From: Trichaptum fuscoviolaceum
Lineage: Eukaryota > Basidiomycota > Agaricomycetes > Hymenochaetales > Trichaptaceae
Direction of reading: 5' to 3'
NCBI GenBank assembly: GCA_910574455.1
Contig: CAJSYZ010000012.1
Location: 799,317-863,316 of the forward strand
Length of the DNA stretch: 64,000 nucleotides
The notes beneath the pieces were generated by a model. That model was not told the DNA's origin. It did not search any database and saw only the letters and a program-made list of their open reading frames with translations. Made by a program: the position numbers and the translations under genes. Within the stretch, counting starts at the first letter, position 1. Each line of letters begins with the position of its first letter. Below, one piece after another: positions 11,768 to 23,781 of this stretch.

Positions 11768-13340
11768 ATGGCAAACAATTTGTGAGTGGTACCGGTGGGC
11801 TGACAAACTGGAGATCACTAACGAGCTTAATTTATGAATTAGAAATCTAGTAGAGATAACAATTGCAGTGACTTCTTGTGAGAGTTCACTTTTAGCGAAC
11901 ATACGAAGACCGCTAACTCTGGTACAATTCAGCTATTATATACTTTGACTATGCTATAACACTCAACGAGGAAATACGGATGATATGGTCGAATCCGTTG
12001 TCATTTGCCCCGCTCTGTTACTTCGTCAATCGTTATGCTCCCTTGATAATCTTCATCCCGATCATGGTCTTATTTCACGACCCCGCCTGGACGGTTGAGG
12101 TGAGTTCAAATTCTCAGTGATAGACGGATTGTAACTTCTGCCCCCTCTTCCAACATACAGCGGTAAGTAGATCTGTCTACTTTCAGATACCTGCTTTTAA
12201 TCTGAAAATGCACTTTGTAGATGCAATATATACACGTATCTGCTTTGCTCGGTATCTTTGATATACCAAGTGGTCGCGATAGGTGTGTTGCAATATTCTG
12301 CCTCATGTCACTGAATACCAAGAAACGGCTGACATTATCCAGTTGTAATGGTCTCTCGCTCGTATGCACTGTGTGGGCGGAACAGGGCTGTTTTGGTCGT
12401 CACGTCATTACTTGGTTTTGGGGCCCTTTGTCTCACTGTGGTAAGTGCATCGGAACTGCTTTGGATGAGAGAATAGTCTTTCTTCGGCCGTACAACTCAT
12501 CCATGATTTAGCTCAATGTCGTCTTCACCGAAGGACAATTGATTAGGGAAGATTCGCCGGAACCCTTCTGCATTGCACGTGAGAAAAGGTATGTGTAGAC
12601 TCCGCCGAGTGCATTCCTTTCGATACGATACTAACCATTATCCGAATTCTCAGCGTCACTGGTATGATCCTAGCTGAACAATCACGAATGTGAATTAATA
12701 ACTTCAAAATGAATGCCCCAGTTTTGACTTGGGTCTGGTCCCTCGCCTTGGTCTATAACTCATCAATCTTCCTTTTGACGATATTTCGCACTCGGCAATC
12801 GATACAATTCTACTACCGCCATCAATTAGGTCCTTCACTTGCGTACAGAATATTTCTTGACGGTAAACACATTCTATCTCAGAAAACGTTTCAAACTGAA
12901 TTTGCGTGCCATTTAGGTAACATGTACTTCATGTATGCATCACTACTTGCTCATTTCTCATATACAAAACGTCAGACTGACTTGGCTTACATAGATTCGC
13001 CACCATCATCGGCATAGTCAACCTCGTACTCCTATCCCGAGATCACAACTCAATCGAAGTCAGAGTACAGCAGAACGGTTCGATTATGATATTCTCTTCC
13101 ACGTAAGCTTGCATCCTCAACTTCTCAGAAAAAAGCACTACATCTGAAACTTGCACGGCCACTAGCGTCGCATCAACTCTGATGTCTCGACTAATACTCA
13201 ATCTACGGAGCGAGCACGAACGATCGACCTCGCTCGGCCTCTCGTCCGCGTCTCAGCTACCTACCATCATGTTTATATCAAGCTCGAAGCAGGAAATGAT
13301 ATCTGAAGATATTACTTCGAATACACTAGAGGATGTATAG
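11768..13340 (+). CDS. DUF6533-like multi-pass membrane protein (copy 1)
   Basis: This is an uncharacterised agaricomycete membrane protein with about seven predicted helices. The start was chosen because a 14-base first exon (11768-11781, perfect GTGAGT donor) and a small second exon join in phase to give MANNLNLVEITIAV and then the family signature YFDYAITLNEEIRMIW near 11950. Later exons give FVNRYAPLIIFIPIMVLF, RSYALCGRNRAVLVV near 12350, and VLTWVWSLALVYNSSIFLL near 12720. The C-terminal tail is short and hydrophilic, ending SNTLEDV at 13340. The gene has roughly nine small exons and no evident lesion. Its neighbour on the right, an SDR gene, is convergent. Function is unknown for the family; a receptor-like role is sometimes suspected from topology, but nothing in this sequence shows it. 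Three further family members lie at 50.4, 56.2 and 62.4 kb. Confidence 0.75.
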
Positions 13341-13802
13341 AGTCGTACTATGTATGTAGTATGGATATGTTCAATTTAGTATTGTCCCTATATGTATAAT
13401 TGAGTATTGTATCCATTATCCCTACACAATCTTAATAACCTCTTAAAGCTGACCACGGAAACCCGTATCGCTTACAAAATCCGTCAATTGAACTGATCAA
13501 TATCAATCGCTCATATTCATTGTATGAATTCAGTTGCCAGCTCTAAATAGACTAGAGTGAATAGGGCTGCTTTGCCTCCGAGATGTTCAATGATTGTCGG
13601 TCCTGTGTCCCTGTGTTACCCAAGAAAACGTGATACAAAAAAGAAAGGATAAAGAATTTGAGTACATATTCAATGGCAGATCCCATATGAGACAGACCTC
13701 ACAAGGGAAAAGAAGTATATATTATTAGCATAACAGAGAGAAATCATGTTAAAGGTCGTTAACGTTAGACATTATTTAGTAAGCCCGACATTCGCCTGGG
13801 TA
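13341..13802. other. Convergent intergenic region
   Basis: AT-rich 3' flanks of two convergent genes. No gene or repeat was recognised. Confidence 0.7.
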
Positions 13803-15183
13803 TCAATCAACTTGGGCGCCGCCATTGACGGAGAACTGTCCAACAGAGTATATCAGCGTCCGGCAATCGGAGGAAAGTAGTGCACTGGTAAGTCCGGGAA
13901 GTTCACTTACTGTTTGTCCTGTGGAACGGCAGGTTCGGTCAGTGGTAGATACGGAAACCGATGAATAAGTTGCAACAGACCTGTGATGAAATGTGCTTCC
14001 GGAGATGCAAGGTATGATACTAGGCTGGCAACTTCCTCGGGACCGGCTAGCTGACCAAAGACGGTTGTCTTACGAAGCTGAAAGCAACATATCGTCAGAA
14101 AACAGAGACCCAAAAGTAAGAGTAACAGTATAGTACCTGCTCCAGGAAGTCACCCCGAGTCATATTGGAGTTCCGAGAGGTAATAGCAAGATCATACCCA
14201 TCCACTTTTGCAAGGCCCGTAAGGTCGAGAACAAGTTGCAAAACCGAAATCACTTACACATAGGCGTCAAAATTCGTGCCGGTGCGTACGCATTAACGCG
14301 AATATCATACTTTCCGAGTTCCAGAGCTAGTTGGCGGGATTTTTCTGGTTTACATTTTGTAGATTATTTGGCCAGATGATCTTACCAGCGCTTTGTGTTA
14401 GACCCCGAACTGCGAACTTGGATGCCGAATATGCGCTGACGTTGGCAGCAGCTATTCATGCATTTCATGAATGGATGTGTGTTTTATAGCAAAAAAGCAG
14501 TGCCCACCGATCTTGCCATTGGCCGAACATGCGCCTGTTTGGGTAGCGAAACGAAGTAGAGGTTACGAGGTAAAGATGGACGATTATATCAGGAGAACAT
14601 ACCAATTATCCGCCCACCCAAACCTTGCTCAATCATCTGAAGTGCAGCATATTTGTAGCACAGCATCACACCGCGAAGGTTTACGGAGATGATGTGGTCA
14701 AATTCTTCCGACGTTGCTAATCATAATATCAGGTCATGCACGACGATCAGACTAGTATAGTGTCGGACGACCCACTCTCTAAGAAAGGCTTAACTACTGC
14801 TATCCCAGCGTTTGCAATCATCTGAAAGTTGTGTGTATATAGCTGTATGAGGTATCATAACTGCTTAAAGCATGGAGACAACATACCACGTCCAAGCCGC
14901 CCAGCTCAGAAGCACAAGTCTTCACCATCCCAACAACATCACTTTCTGACGATACATCACCCAGTATCGGTATGGCCCTTCCCCCCGAGCTGTCTAAGAT
15001 TCCCTGGGCGAGTTCCTCAAGAGTGTCCGAGTTCGAGGAGAGATCATTGACAGCCACATCGAAGCCGTCCTTCGCTAGCCTTAAAGCAATCCCCCTCCCG
15101 ATTCCTTGCGCAGCCCCTGTCACAAGCGCAACTCTCCCGCGGCTGGTTGACGACAAAGTCCTGGTGAAAATTCTTGAAGCCAT
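13803..15183 (-). CDS. Short-chain dehydrogenase/reductase (acetoin/diacetyl reductase-like)
   Basis: A classical SDR oxidoreductase using NAD(P)H. The N-terminal exon reads MASRIFTRTLSSTSRGRVAL, with the Rossmann loop TGAAQGIGRG, then DVAVNDLSS and GDVSSESDV. The next exon has the NAG motif (MIANAGIAVV near 14810), followed by FDHIISVNLRGVMLCYKYAA. The catalytic YxxxK is YSASK near 14430, preceded by GACSANGKIAAANVS, which supplies the catalytic Ser region. The protein ends FITGQFSVNGGAQVD at 13803. All catalytic elements are present. The first 15 residues are Ser/Thr/Arg rich and could be a weak mitochondrial targeting peptide. The subfamily resembles acetoin or diacetyl reductases and 3-oxoacyl reductases; the precise substrate is not determined. 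Small introns split it into about seven exons. Confidence 0.85.
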
Positions 15184-15688
15184 CGGGGGGAAAATAAAGG
15201 ACTTGAACCTAAAAATTAATTGGATTAATCAAGATGGATGGAAAAGCTAAGGAAGTTTGCAAGAAACGGAGAAGTTGGGGGCTTGGACATTCTTAGTAGC
15301 ATGCGATCCATCGGTTGCCTCAAGTTGAAAATATAAATCTTTTTCTTGCATTTGCGAGGCGTCCGAGGGAAACCAAAGCTTGGACTTCCGTGGGCATTAC
15401 GGACATTATTAGTACTTCGGAGTTTGCGCAAGTTTGATTGCCGAGATCGGCAGCCTCGAAGTGACCACTGACAGTGCAGATTAAATTAGATTTCACGTTC
15501 GGCAAGTCGGAAGAGATTTGGATGAGCAAGGCCATGAGAAACCAGGACCTGCAGGCTGCAGTCTGCGGTACATTAAACACATACACGAGACTAACAGAAG
15601 CAATACATGTATATCAGACATTGAGAACAGATACAAGCTGCAGGATACAGAACGAAAGTCGAAGATTAGTTTATGTGAAAAAAAGAGT
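15184..15688. other. Intergenic, no gene seen
   Basis: 5' flank of the SDR gene and 3' flank of the eisosome gene, which are on the same strand. Nothing else was recognised. Confidence 0.65.
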
Positions 15689-18600
15689 TCAACGTAGGCC
15701 TTCGTTCTCCAAATTCGTAGCAAATTTCCCCGAGCCATACCCAGGTGATCCGGAAGAATCTCCCGATGGCCCAACACGCTGTCGAGGTGGACTGGTACCA
15801 ACATTATCCGTATCCCCGTACGATGCTATGAAGTCGTAATGATCTTGCGCGTTCTGCGCCGAGTCCACTGATCGTCTTGGACGCTGATCCTGGAGGCCCT
15901 GCTGGATCGGTGACCCGGGACCGGGAGAACGCTCACGATCAGCAAGGTTCGGCGGTCCTGTATAAGGAGAACCAGGAAGTCCGTTCTTCTTCCGTAACGC
16001 CAACGGAGTGATTTCGGGCAACGGACGTGACTCCCCACTCGCCGCGCGCATCTGCGGACGCTTGAACGCAGCGGCAGAGATAGTCCTCGTACCCGCAGGG
16101 AGGACTCCGGGAGATGCAGGCGACGCCGTGCGGGGTGGCTGGAATATTGAGGGGCTTGGGTACTCGGGCGGCGTACCATACGCTGACGAAGTGAATGATG
16201 CGGCAGGAGAAGCGCCGAAAGCTGGGCGTGGTTGCTGTAAATTACCAAGTTGCGGTGGAGTTTGAGACACCAGTTGGTCCGTCGATCCGCTTCGAAAATC
16301 TGTTCGAGAGCCACGGAACATGCCAGACGACGCTGGCGCCAACGACGCGCCATCGTTCGGAGGTGGCTGCTGTTGAGCAAACGGCGGAGCAGGGGGCATC
16401 AGCGGCGACGGTGAGCGATTCATGATCGATGGAGGGCTAAACGAAAGTGAATCCATCTCTCTGGCCACTTCACGCGCCGCTGCTGCGTTCAGCGAGTGTT
16501 CGTCCATTGATGGCCCTGGCGATGGGATCCTTTGAGATGGCGGTTGGGGAGGTGGGGATGGTATCCTTGCAGTTTGAGGTTGCTCGTGAGGAGATTGCAT
16601 GGCTATAACCCAAAACCTCAGCAACATGATGACAAGGGATCCCAGATTTTACTCACCCGTACCGTCATATTCAGAGGGATTCCTCTCATGCAAGCTTCCG
16701 TCACCGATAGTCTGCGTCAGCTCATTTCCATTTCCATTCCCATTGCCACCAAAGTGCACATGTCTATCTTCGCGATTCAAGCCTATCTGAGGAAGCTGTG
16801 GTGCCTCATGCGGAGGCGGGCTAGCATACGGGAGCTCCGTATCTTCTTCATCCTCATCATCGTGCTTCTGAGTGTCGATCTGCAGTTCCGGCTGGTACTG
16901 CGGTGCTTGGGGCAGAGGCAGCGGTTCCGACTGACGAGGTGTCGCACCTTCTTGTGAGAATCGCGGAGGCGGCAGAGAGGATTCCTCCCAAGGATTCATG
17001 TTCACAGGAGGTGCAGCACCTCTGGGAAGGCCACTCATCGACATGCCGAATGGCGGTGGAGGTGGGGCGTGCGATTCATACGATGGCGCTGGGCCATCTG
17101 TGCTACTTCTTACCGAGAACGAAGTTTGAGAAGCTGCAGGATGATGCTGCCCTCCTGATGGTGAGAAGTTCGAGCCATGTGCAAGGGCGTCCTCAATCTC
17201 AGCGGAGAAGCTTGCAGATTCGGATGGTGCGCTGTCCAAAGGCCTAAATGACGAGGGTGGCCCTGGCAATTGTGGAGGAGGCGGCAGCGCTTGACCTGGG
17301 GGCATATCTGTCGTTATACTGGACTTCCGCACTGGGAACGTCGCGAAGTGGCCTCCAGCAGGTGCGAACCGCGAGGATGATGGCGATGTGGGATTACTAC
17401 CCGTCGCCGACTCCGTGAAATTGGACCCGTACCGAGTCCCATCCGCTGGCCCACTCGGCATTGGCATCGTACCGTATCCTCGTCGCTCCCTATCTGCAAA
17501 GCCAAACTCATCAACGTGACCACCAGTTGTGTTGTTGGCTGTCGAGAAGTTCGACTGAGACCCTGCCATCAACCCCAGGCTGGGTAAGCCATCAGCCCCG
17601 GAGTATACACCAGAATTCCTGTTGCTCTGAGGACTAAGGCCGGAGTCGTTACTTGGTAGCCCCTCAAGTTGTGGCGTTGCAAATGGCCTATCCGGATAAT
17701 TCAGAGCGCTTGCGTCGGGAGAGCCGGGTTGCGGGCCAGATCGTATGGATTGTTGTAACTCAGCGGTGACGGGGTCGAAAACAACCTCAGATATGCAGCG
17801 CTGAGCTTCAGCAACAAGCTTTTCTGTCTTCTCAAACCCTTGGTAAAAGGGCGGTCCTTGGCCGGGTTGTGTGATATCAAGAGGTATTTCCTTAACGCAA
17901 ATAAGAAAGGATGAACAAAGACAGGAGACTAACGCACATCTATGACAAGTTTGCCGAGTTCTCCTACGATCTAGGTGAGATTATTAGAGGTAATTGAAGT
18001 GAAAGGAGAGTTCGAACTCACAGTCGCTTTCTCTGCACATTCTAACAATCCCCCAAATTTCAGCATCATCCAGTTCTTCGCCGACGAGCGCTTGAAATCT
18101 CCGAGCCTCAACGCCAATAATTAGTGATCCATAAACTTCGGATAGAGAACACCCACTTCGCCTCGTCCGTTAGTATTTCCCAGTCCAAAGACTGTATCTG
18201 CTGCCGAAGGCTGTTCAGAAGTTCCGTTTGTTGTTGAAGGCTCTTGTGCTATACTGCGATTGGAGATGCGTATGCCTGAACAACAAAACACACACCTCCG
18301 GACTCATCCTGCTAAGCTTCTTCTCCGCTGAGTCGGCCTTCGCTATGACGCCCTTTCTTCTCCGCTTCAGCTCGTCGAGGTTCTCCTCCCGAGTCCGGAC
18401 AGCTTTCATGTGCTCCCGGATTGCTTGCTCGTGTGACGCATATTGGGAGAGCGCGGTGGCGAAGTGATTAAGAAGTGTCGCAGACGCGTTGAGCGTGTCC
18501 TATTGAATTTCTGTTCCCTGCATCAACAATGAATGAAAGCAAGAAGCGGACCTGCAATGCATCCCCTTCACCTGCACCCCAATGTCGTAAGAATTCACTT

Positions 18601-18809
18601 GATTTGCCGATATCCGCACTTAAACGATGTAGTCTACGCGGGTAAGAGCCCAGATGCATCTCAGCATATTTTGTTTAGACCAGCTTTCCATTATGAACTC
18701 ACGATTGTAGAACAGTCTTCTCGGCTGTGATGAGGTCTTGTAAAGGTCGGAGGTCTCGGTTGCCTGCCAAAGCAGGTATTGTTGAATTGTGCGCAATCTT
18801 TTTGAACAT
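15689..18809 (-). CDS. Eisosome component PIL1/LSP1-domain protein with long disordered tail
   Basis: Eisosome proteins are BAR-domain scaffolds that shape furrows of the plasma membrane. The start at 18809 gives MFKKIAHNSTIPALAGNRDL, then LQDLITAEKTVLQS and GKSSEFLRHWGAGEGDALQ, matching the N-terminal half of the PIL1 domain. Helical segments follow: REHMKAVRTREENLDELKRR near 18400 and AEKKLSRMSPEHKSLQQQ near 18300. The domain ends with GQGPPFYQGFEKTEKLVAEA near 17850. The remaining 600 or so residues are Pro, Ser and Gly rich and disordered, with acidic DDEDEEDTELPY near 16850, a NGNGNGN run near 16740, and TISAAAFKRPQMR near 16040. The tail is encoded mostly by two long exons split by a short intron near 16640. 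The domain assignment rests on recalled family pattern, and the long tail is typical of basidiomycete members. Confidence 0.8.
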
Positions 18810-19218
18810 CGCGTTCGCAGCACTTCTTGTCCTCTCCTTGCGATGGTAGTCTTCAGAGGCGAGTGTGATGTCGTCGTTTTGTCCTCGTCGATGTCGTTGT
18901 CGCAGTGCAGGGCTCGGCTGCACTGCCGCTGCAGCGCAGCACACAACGTCATCATGGAGTCCGCATAAGGCAGTTTGTTCTCAGTACTCCTATCGCAACT
19001 ATTGTACAATTTTAAAAAACTTATTGAAGTACTTATCATTAGTTTGTATCAGAGTACACATACATGATCATGATCGTTGAGGATACGCGAGACCTTACAG
19101 GTAATTGATTGTCCAGACTCATTAGAAAGACATATGAAAGCACACTGATCATAAGATACGCTCCTTTTCTCGCACAGCACGGATCCAGATTTCGCCCGGA
19201 CGACTGTCATAACAGAAA
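18810..19218. other. Intergenic, no gene seen
   Basis: This separates two genes on the same strand. It probably holds the eisosome gene promoter. An in-frame upstream extension of the eisosome start reaches 18944, but it is Ala/Arg rich and was not used. Confidence 0.6.
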
Positions 19219-22200
19219 TCAGTCAAATGTATAATAGTCGAGATTGTGAGACGCGAACCTTCTTTCTCTCAGCAACCGGAACACTTTGCTGGGAGGTTTA
19301 TTTTGCGGTGCGCCAGCACGAGGCGGGAACCCAATACCTCGACATCTGTCCTGGAGGTCCGCAAGGCCTTCATTGGTCCCTTCGGTCTCCACAATAACGA
19401 ACCCGTACCACCCAGGATCGATGGACAATAACGTGCCCGGTATTGGTATCAAGGCTTTGGTGAAGGGATTTGGTCGGATACGGAATTTGGACCGGTGGAT
19501 CCACCTTACTACAGTATGGTGCCCACCTTGAGGTCTAATGAAGCAGAAGCAACATGTAAGGATTAGATTCGCTGCGAGAACGAGGAAAGACAGGACATAC
19601 GTTTCAGTCCTGATACGGTCCTGCAGCAATTGCAAGTTAGCTGCAATCTCTTCACCCCAAGGCGCAATATCGATGTAGCACATAGGATTGCCATTCGTAC
19701 GGATAACGCGGTGAAAGTATGAGGGAGGGAATGCTAGCGTATGAATATATTGAGGCAATTCCCCGATGCGTGAGTAAGTGTAGTCCAGATCCTGAAACGT
19801 ATAATGTCTATGAACGTCGTAAAGAAAGAAAGGAAATGGACGAACAATGAGGTAATTTCCATCCCAAACCATCCGACCTACATTCCCTTCGTCTCCAACT
19901 GCTGCATCCCAAACGACATCACCCACACGGAGTAAAGGTAGCACACCAGCGCGCTTCAACTCCTTCTCGCAGTCTGTAACGCTCTGGTCCGAGAGCCACT
20001 CGCCCTCCTCATTGGGTACAAAGACGCGTAGGAACGGTGCATGTCCGACCCGGAAGAGCGGCGACCGGAAACGTGAAACCGGGTTCCCATTGCCCGAGCC
20101 AGCTCGTCCATGCTCCGAGTTGGGATAACGTCCGTGTCCAATATTCGAATGCGAGAACGCAGAATGTCCAACGGAAGACGTCGGGGAGGCGGGTCGACTT
20201 GCAGGTCGAGAGCGTGAAGTCGGATAACGTGAATGCGGAGAGTTGACGGAAACAGACGACTGAGAGGGTGAGAATTCGTACACGCCGTCCTCCGTGTCTG
20301 CTTCAGCCTGTGCCCGGAGACGGAGAACAACACGTGTGTATGCACGGCAAGAGGATGCAAGAAGCGTTTTCTGGACTGCGACTGAACGGTCGGGATCTCC
20401 GATGACCCTTGATTCCAACCACGCCCTCGCCGTGTTGGCGTACTGGTGCGACGGAACGGAAACTCCGCGCATGTATGAGTTAAGGTCCTGATTCGCAAAG
20501 CATAAAGCACATTAAAGTTTTGCCGAAAACATGATGAGAGATAATCTTACCCTGAAGGTTAACATGATGGGTTCCTTCTTAAGTGACTTCCACCTCGAAT
20601 AGCCAACTGTACCAAGATAGTACTCAAGGACAGTTTCTCTGAGTTCTTTCCGGTGCTCAACAGTCCGACGCATCGCATCGTTGACTTCAGTGATGATGCA
20701 CCAATCACGGAACGTCAAATAAGGGAGAAGACCCGCCAATAAAGGTTGTGTTGTAAGGTGTCGCTCAAGAGGATAGAAAGTTGGCTCCCGTTCGGGCTCA
20801 GGCTCTTCCTCTTCCTCCGGCACCTCGTCCGTCTCCCGGCCATCAAATGCACGAGGCGTTTGCTGTCCATCGTCTGCCGCTACGTGTCCATTTGGCTCTT
20901 GGCCCCGTGCGGCAGCCTCGCCAACATCCTGTGGCCGCTTCTCCAGTCTTTCCCCTCGCCTCTTCGAACGTGCAGCGAAATAGTCATCTGGGCTTGACGG
21001 AGAAGGAGGTGCTGAGCCTGCATGAGTTTGAGCGAACGGAGCGGTGGGAGTGTGCAAAACGTCGTCCTTCGCGAATGGATCTGCATCCCTTGGCATCTCC
21101 GCACCAGTTGCCAAATCTATCGGACTTTCGACAGCCTGAGCGGGGACCATGTGCATCGCAGGAGGCTGTTTGTACAGCTTCCTCGAAGTGTGTCCGGACG
21201 GACTGCCAACCTCAATGGTTTTGCGGGAAGACGATCCGCTGCGCGCCCTTCGAGAACCTGGAGCGAGCGGCATGTTGATGGGTTGAGTCTGAGAGGCATG
21301 GGAATGGGGAGGTGAGCCCGGCGGTTGACTATATACGCCCTTGCTCGCCGTCGCATCACTGTTGTGCTGAGCAGGAGATGCAATAAGATCTGCGTTCAGA
21401 TGGTCTGAGGATGTGTGCTGTTCGAGAGAACGTTCTTTTACAGTGGGTGGTACAGTCAGTGGCTCGGTCCTTGGTTGTTGATCAACAAGGCCTTCAGCAT
21501 CCGTGCGCCTCTTTGCGTTGCTGACCTTCGCCACTCGAGTACTAGCATCAGTCTTCGCAACCGTCGGTATAGGGCTTAGATCTTGATCCACATCAACTCT
21601 AGCACGGCCATTGCGACCATCTCTTAACGCAGAACCATCCAACTGAGCTCCTTTCGTACGTGAGCTTTTCCCGCTCTTGATTGAGTGTCCATCAACTGAA
21701 GTAGGGGGTGTCGGGATCTGCTTCGCCTTATCCGAGATAGACTCTCTTGAAGCTTGACGGCTCGGCCCCGTCGCATACAGTATTTCTCGCTGATGTGGCT
21801 GGGTCAGCTCTGCTGGCAAATCAGGTAGTGGATGCGACGTGGGCACTTCACGACGTTTGCCCGCACTGCTTGTGCTCGAATTCGAGGTTGTCCGTTGACG
21901 CATCTTTGATGCGGAATGCGAACGTTCGGGTGGTCGATGACTATGCTCGGGTAGCTGCTCTTTTCGTGCGCGAGAGGGAGATGAAGGCGAGGGGCGTATC
22001 TCTAAGGGAGAAGTTGGGATGGGCGAAGTTGAAGTAAGGGGAGATGGGGGAGCAGGCAGTGTGCGCGCACTACGGCCGAGCCCAGCGCCATTAAGGCCGT
22101 TCATTTCATGCCGCGTGGATGATGAAATGACGTTTTTACGATCGCGACTCCCTCTCTCCTTCTTCGCCTTGTTTTCACTAGGGCCGATATTGTCAATGGC

Positions 22201-23781
22201 AGGCGGAATGTCGTTCTCAGAGACGTTTGATGCTGTTCCCAATCTGGTGTCTCCGCTGGAAGCCGACACGATGGAAGCGAAAAGGGGGGAGTGAAATTGC
22301 TCTTCCTCCGAATTGAATGCGACACGCAGCTCGACGGACGCCGACTTCAGAGGCTGGATGCCAGATGTCATAGTGTAAGATTAAGAGGCGTAATGAGAAA
22401 AGAATCAATTAGTCAATTATTTAAATTGCCACGGTGGTTCGAGAAGCTAGAGCGGAAACAAGGCTCACCTGGAAGGAAGCATGGCGTTCTGAAAGGTCTG
22501 CCTTAGGCGGCGACGATCCTCCCGCAGACGCCGATCCCGTTAATGCACTCATCGATGATTCGGCACTCACAGACGGACTCAATTGAGGCGATGTTTGCTG
22601 GAAAAGGTTAATAATAGCGTGAGAAATGTTCTACAGAACAAACGGAAATCGATCATACTGCAATAGATGCGACGTTTAGCACAGCCGAGGATTTGACTTT
22701 GGCGTCGCTTCCGGAAACAATGTCTGTCGATGATGACGACACAATAATGCTGGGAGCAGGTGGCTTGGGCTCATCGGTCGATAGACCGAACGCTGCGAGA
22801 GGGGAATATTTCCTACGAATAGGAGGGGCGCGTGAGGTGAGTGAGTTGCCCAAAGCTGGTCCATTATTAGTTCTCGCGACGAAACCGGTCTCGTCCACTG
22901 AAAGACTCGCGGGAGAAGTGGCAGGCGTCGATTTTGAGGATGAAGAAGGGGACGAAGAGAGAGTCCGGGATGGTGCAGCGGAAAGGTTTGAAGGAGAAGA
23001 GGCAGGTGCACCATGACTTGATCCTGATTCTGTGGAAGGAACAAGAGAAGCTGGCGAGGGAATTGTCAAGCGAGGTAACGGAGGCTCTGGTAAATCAGGG
23101 ACAGGCGAGGGAAGAGGTTTTGACCGTGGAGAGGGCGGCGTAGGAAGTCGAGCGGCACCGGATTTCGCTTCTCGACTCCTCACATTTGCCAGCCGTCTCT
23201 GCGCCCCAGGAGATGTCGGAGGGGAAAGTGGGGTTGGGGGCGGTTGGGGCTGAAGGTTCGGTCGTCGCTGTCCACCATACCGCTCAGTATCGCTACTGAC
23301 CTCTTCACCCGAAGACCATTCGTCCGTGACACGGAACTTGGTTTGTCGAGTGCTCGGATAAGATGGTGCAGGAGGTTCGTAAGTCCTTTCTTTACCACGT
23401 AGGTTCCCGTGAGATGGTTTCCAATTATCAGGGTAAGGGTTAATGGTTGTAGGTTTTGGAGGCTGCCGTCCCCTTGTCAAGATTTTCTGCGAACCTAATG
23501 AAACTTGAACTCACTGAGACGCCCGTTCTCGCTTCCAAGCCTGCCCTCGATGAAGATGCACCCATTCCGCCCACCAACCCCGGCTTCACGCCCAACGCCA
23601 TCGGCCTCGAGATCCCTGCACTTGACCGTCCCGGAGATGTCGGAGCTGATGCGGCGCCGCGTGTAGTCGTTGCGAAACGTTCGTAAAGAGGCGTAGAAGC
23701 AGCTGGTTGTGCATTACTGTGGTAAGCAGCCTGCGGAACTACCGCATCGTTGAGATTAGACTTCTTGCGTCGCAAGAACAT
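19219..23781 (-). CDS. Large protein of unknown function with disordered N-terminal half and F-box-like segment
   Basis: Seven exons were joined: 23515-23781, 22659-23462, 22469-22597, 20551-22353, 19846-20487, 19601-19791 and 19219-19534. They give 1,383 residues in one continuous frame. The start MFLRRKKSNLNDAVVPQ follows an in-frame but unlikely extension. Residues about 90-105 carry a conserved-looking PTTINPYPDNWKPSHGN. Residues about 110-930 are Ser/Pro rich and disordered. Residues about 935-1000 (LLPYLTFRDWCIITEVNDAM onward) look like an F-box-type helical segment, but without a clear match. The C-terminal 350 residues are globular, with VWDAAVGDEGNVGRMVWDG, CYIDIAPWGEEIAANLQLLQ and IDPGWYGFVIVE. 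Two introns (19792-19845 and 19535-19600) are multiples of three without stops; reading through them creates false hydrophobic segments. I do not recognise the function. It may be a scaffold or an adaptor. Confidence 0.75.

Noticed and set aside
15826..16380. Minus-strand 184-codon open frame
   Set aside because: Alternative frame of the disordered eisosome tail, which has the better composition and joins to the domain exons.
19535..19600. Apparent transmembrane helix in the large gene
   Set aside because: It is encoded by a likely intron with good splice sites; the flanking protein joins smoothly without it.
20781..21278. Plus-strand 165-codon open frame
   Set aside because: Antisense to exon 4 of the large unknown gene, with biased composition.
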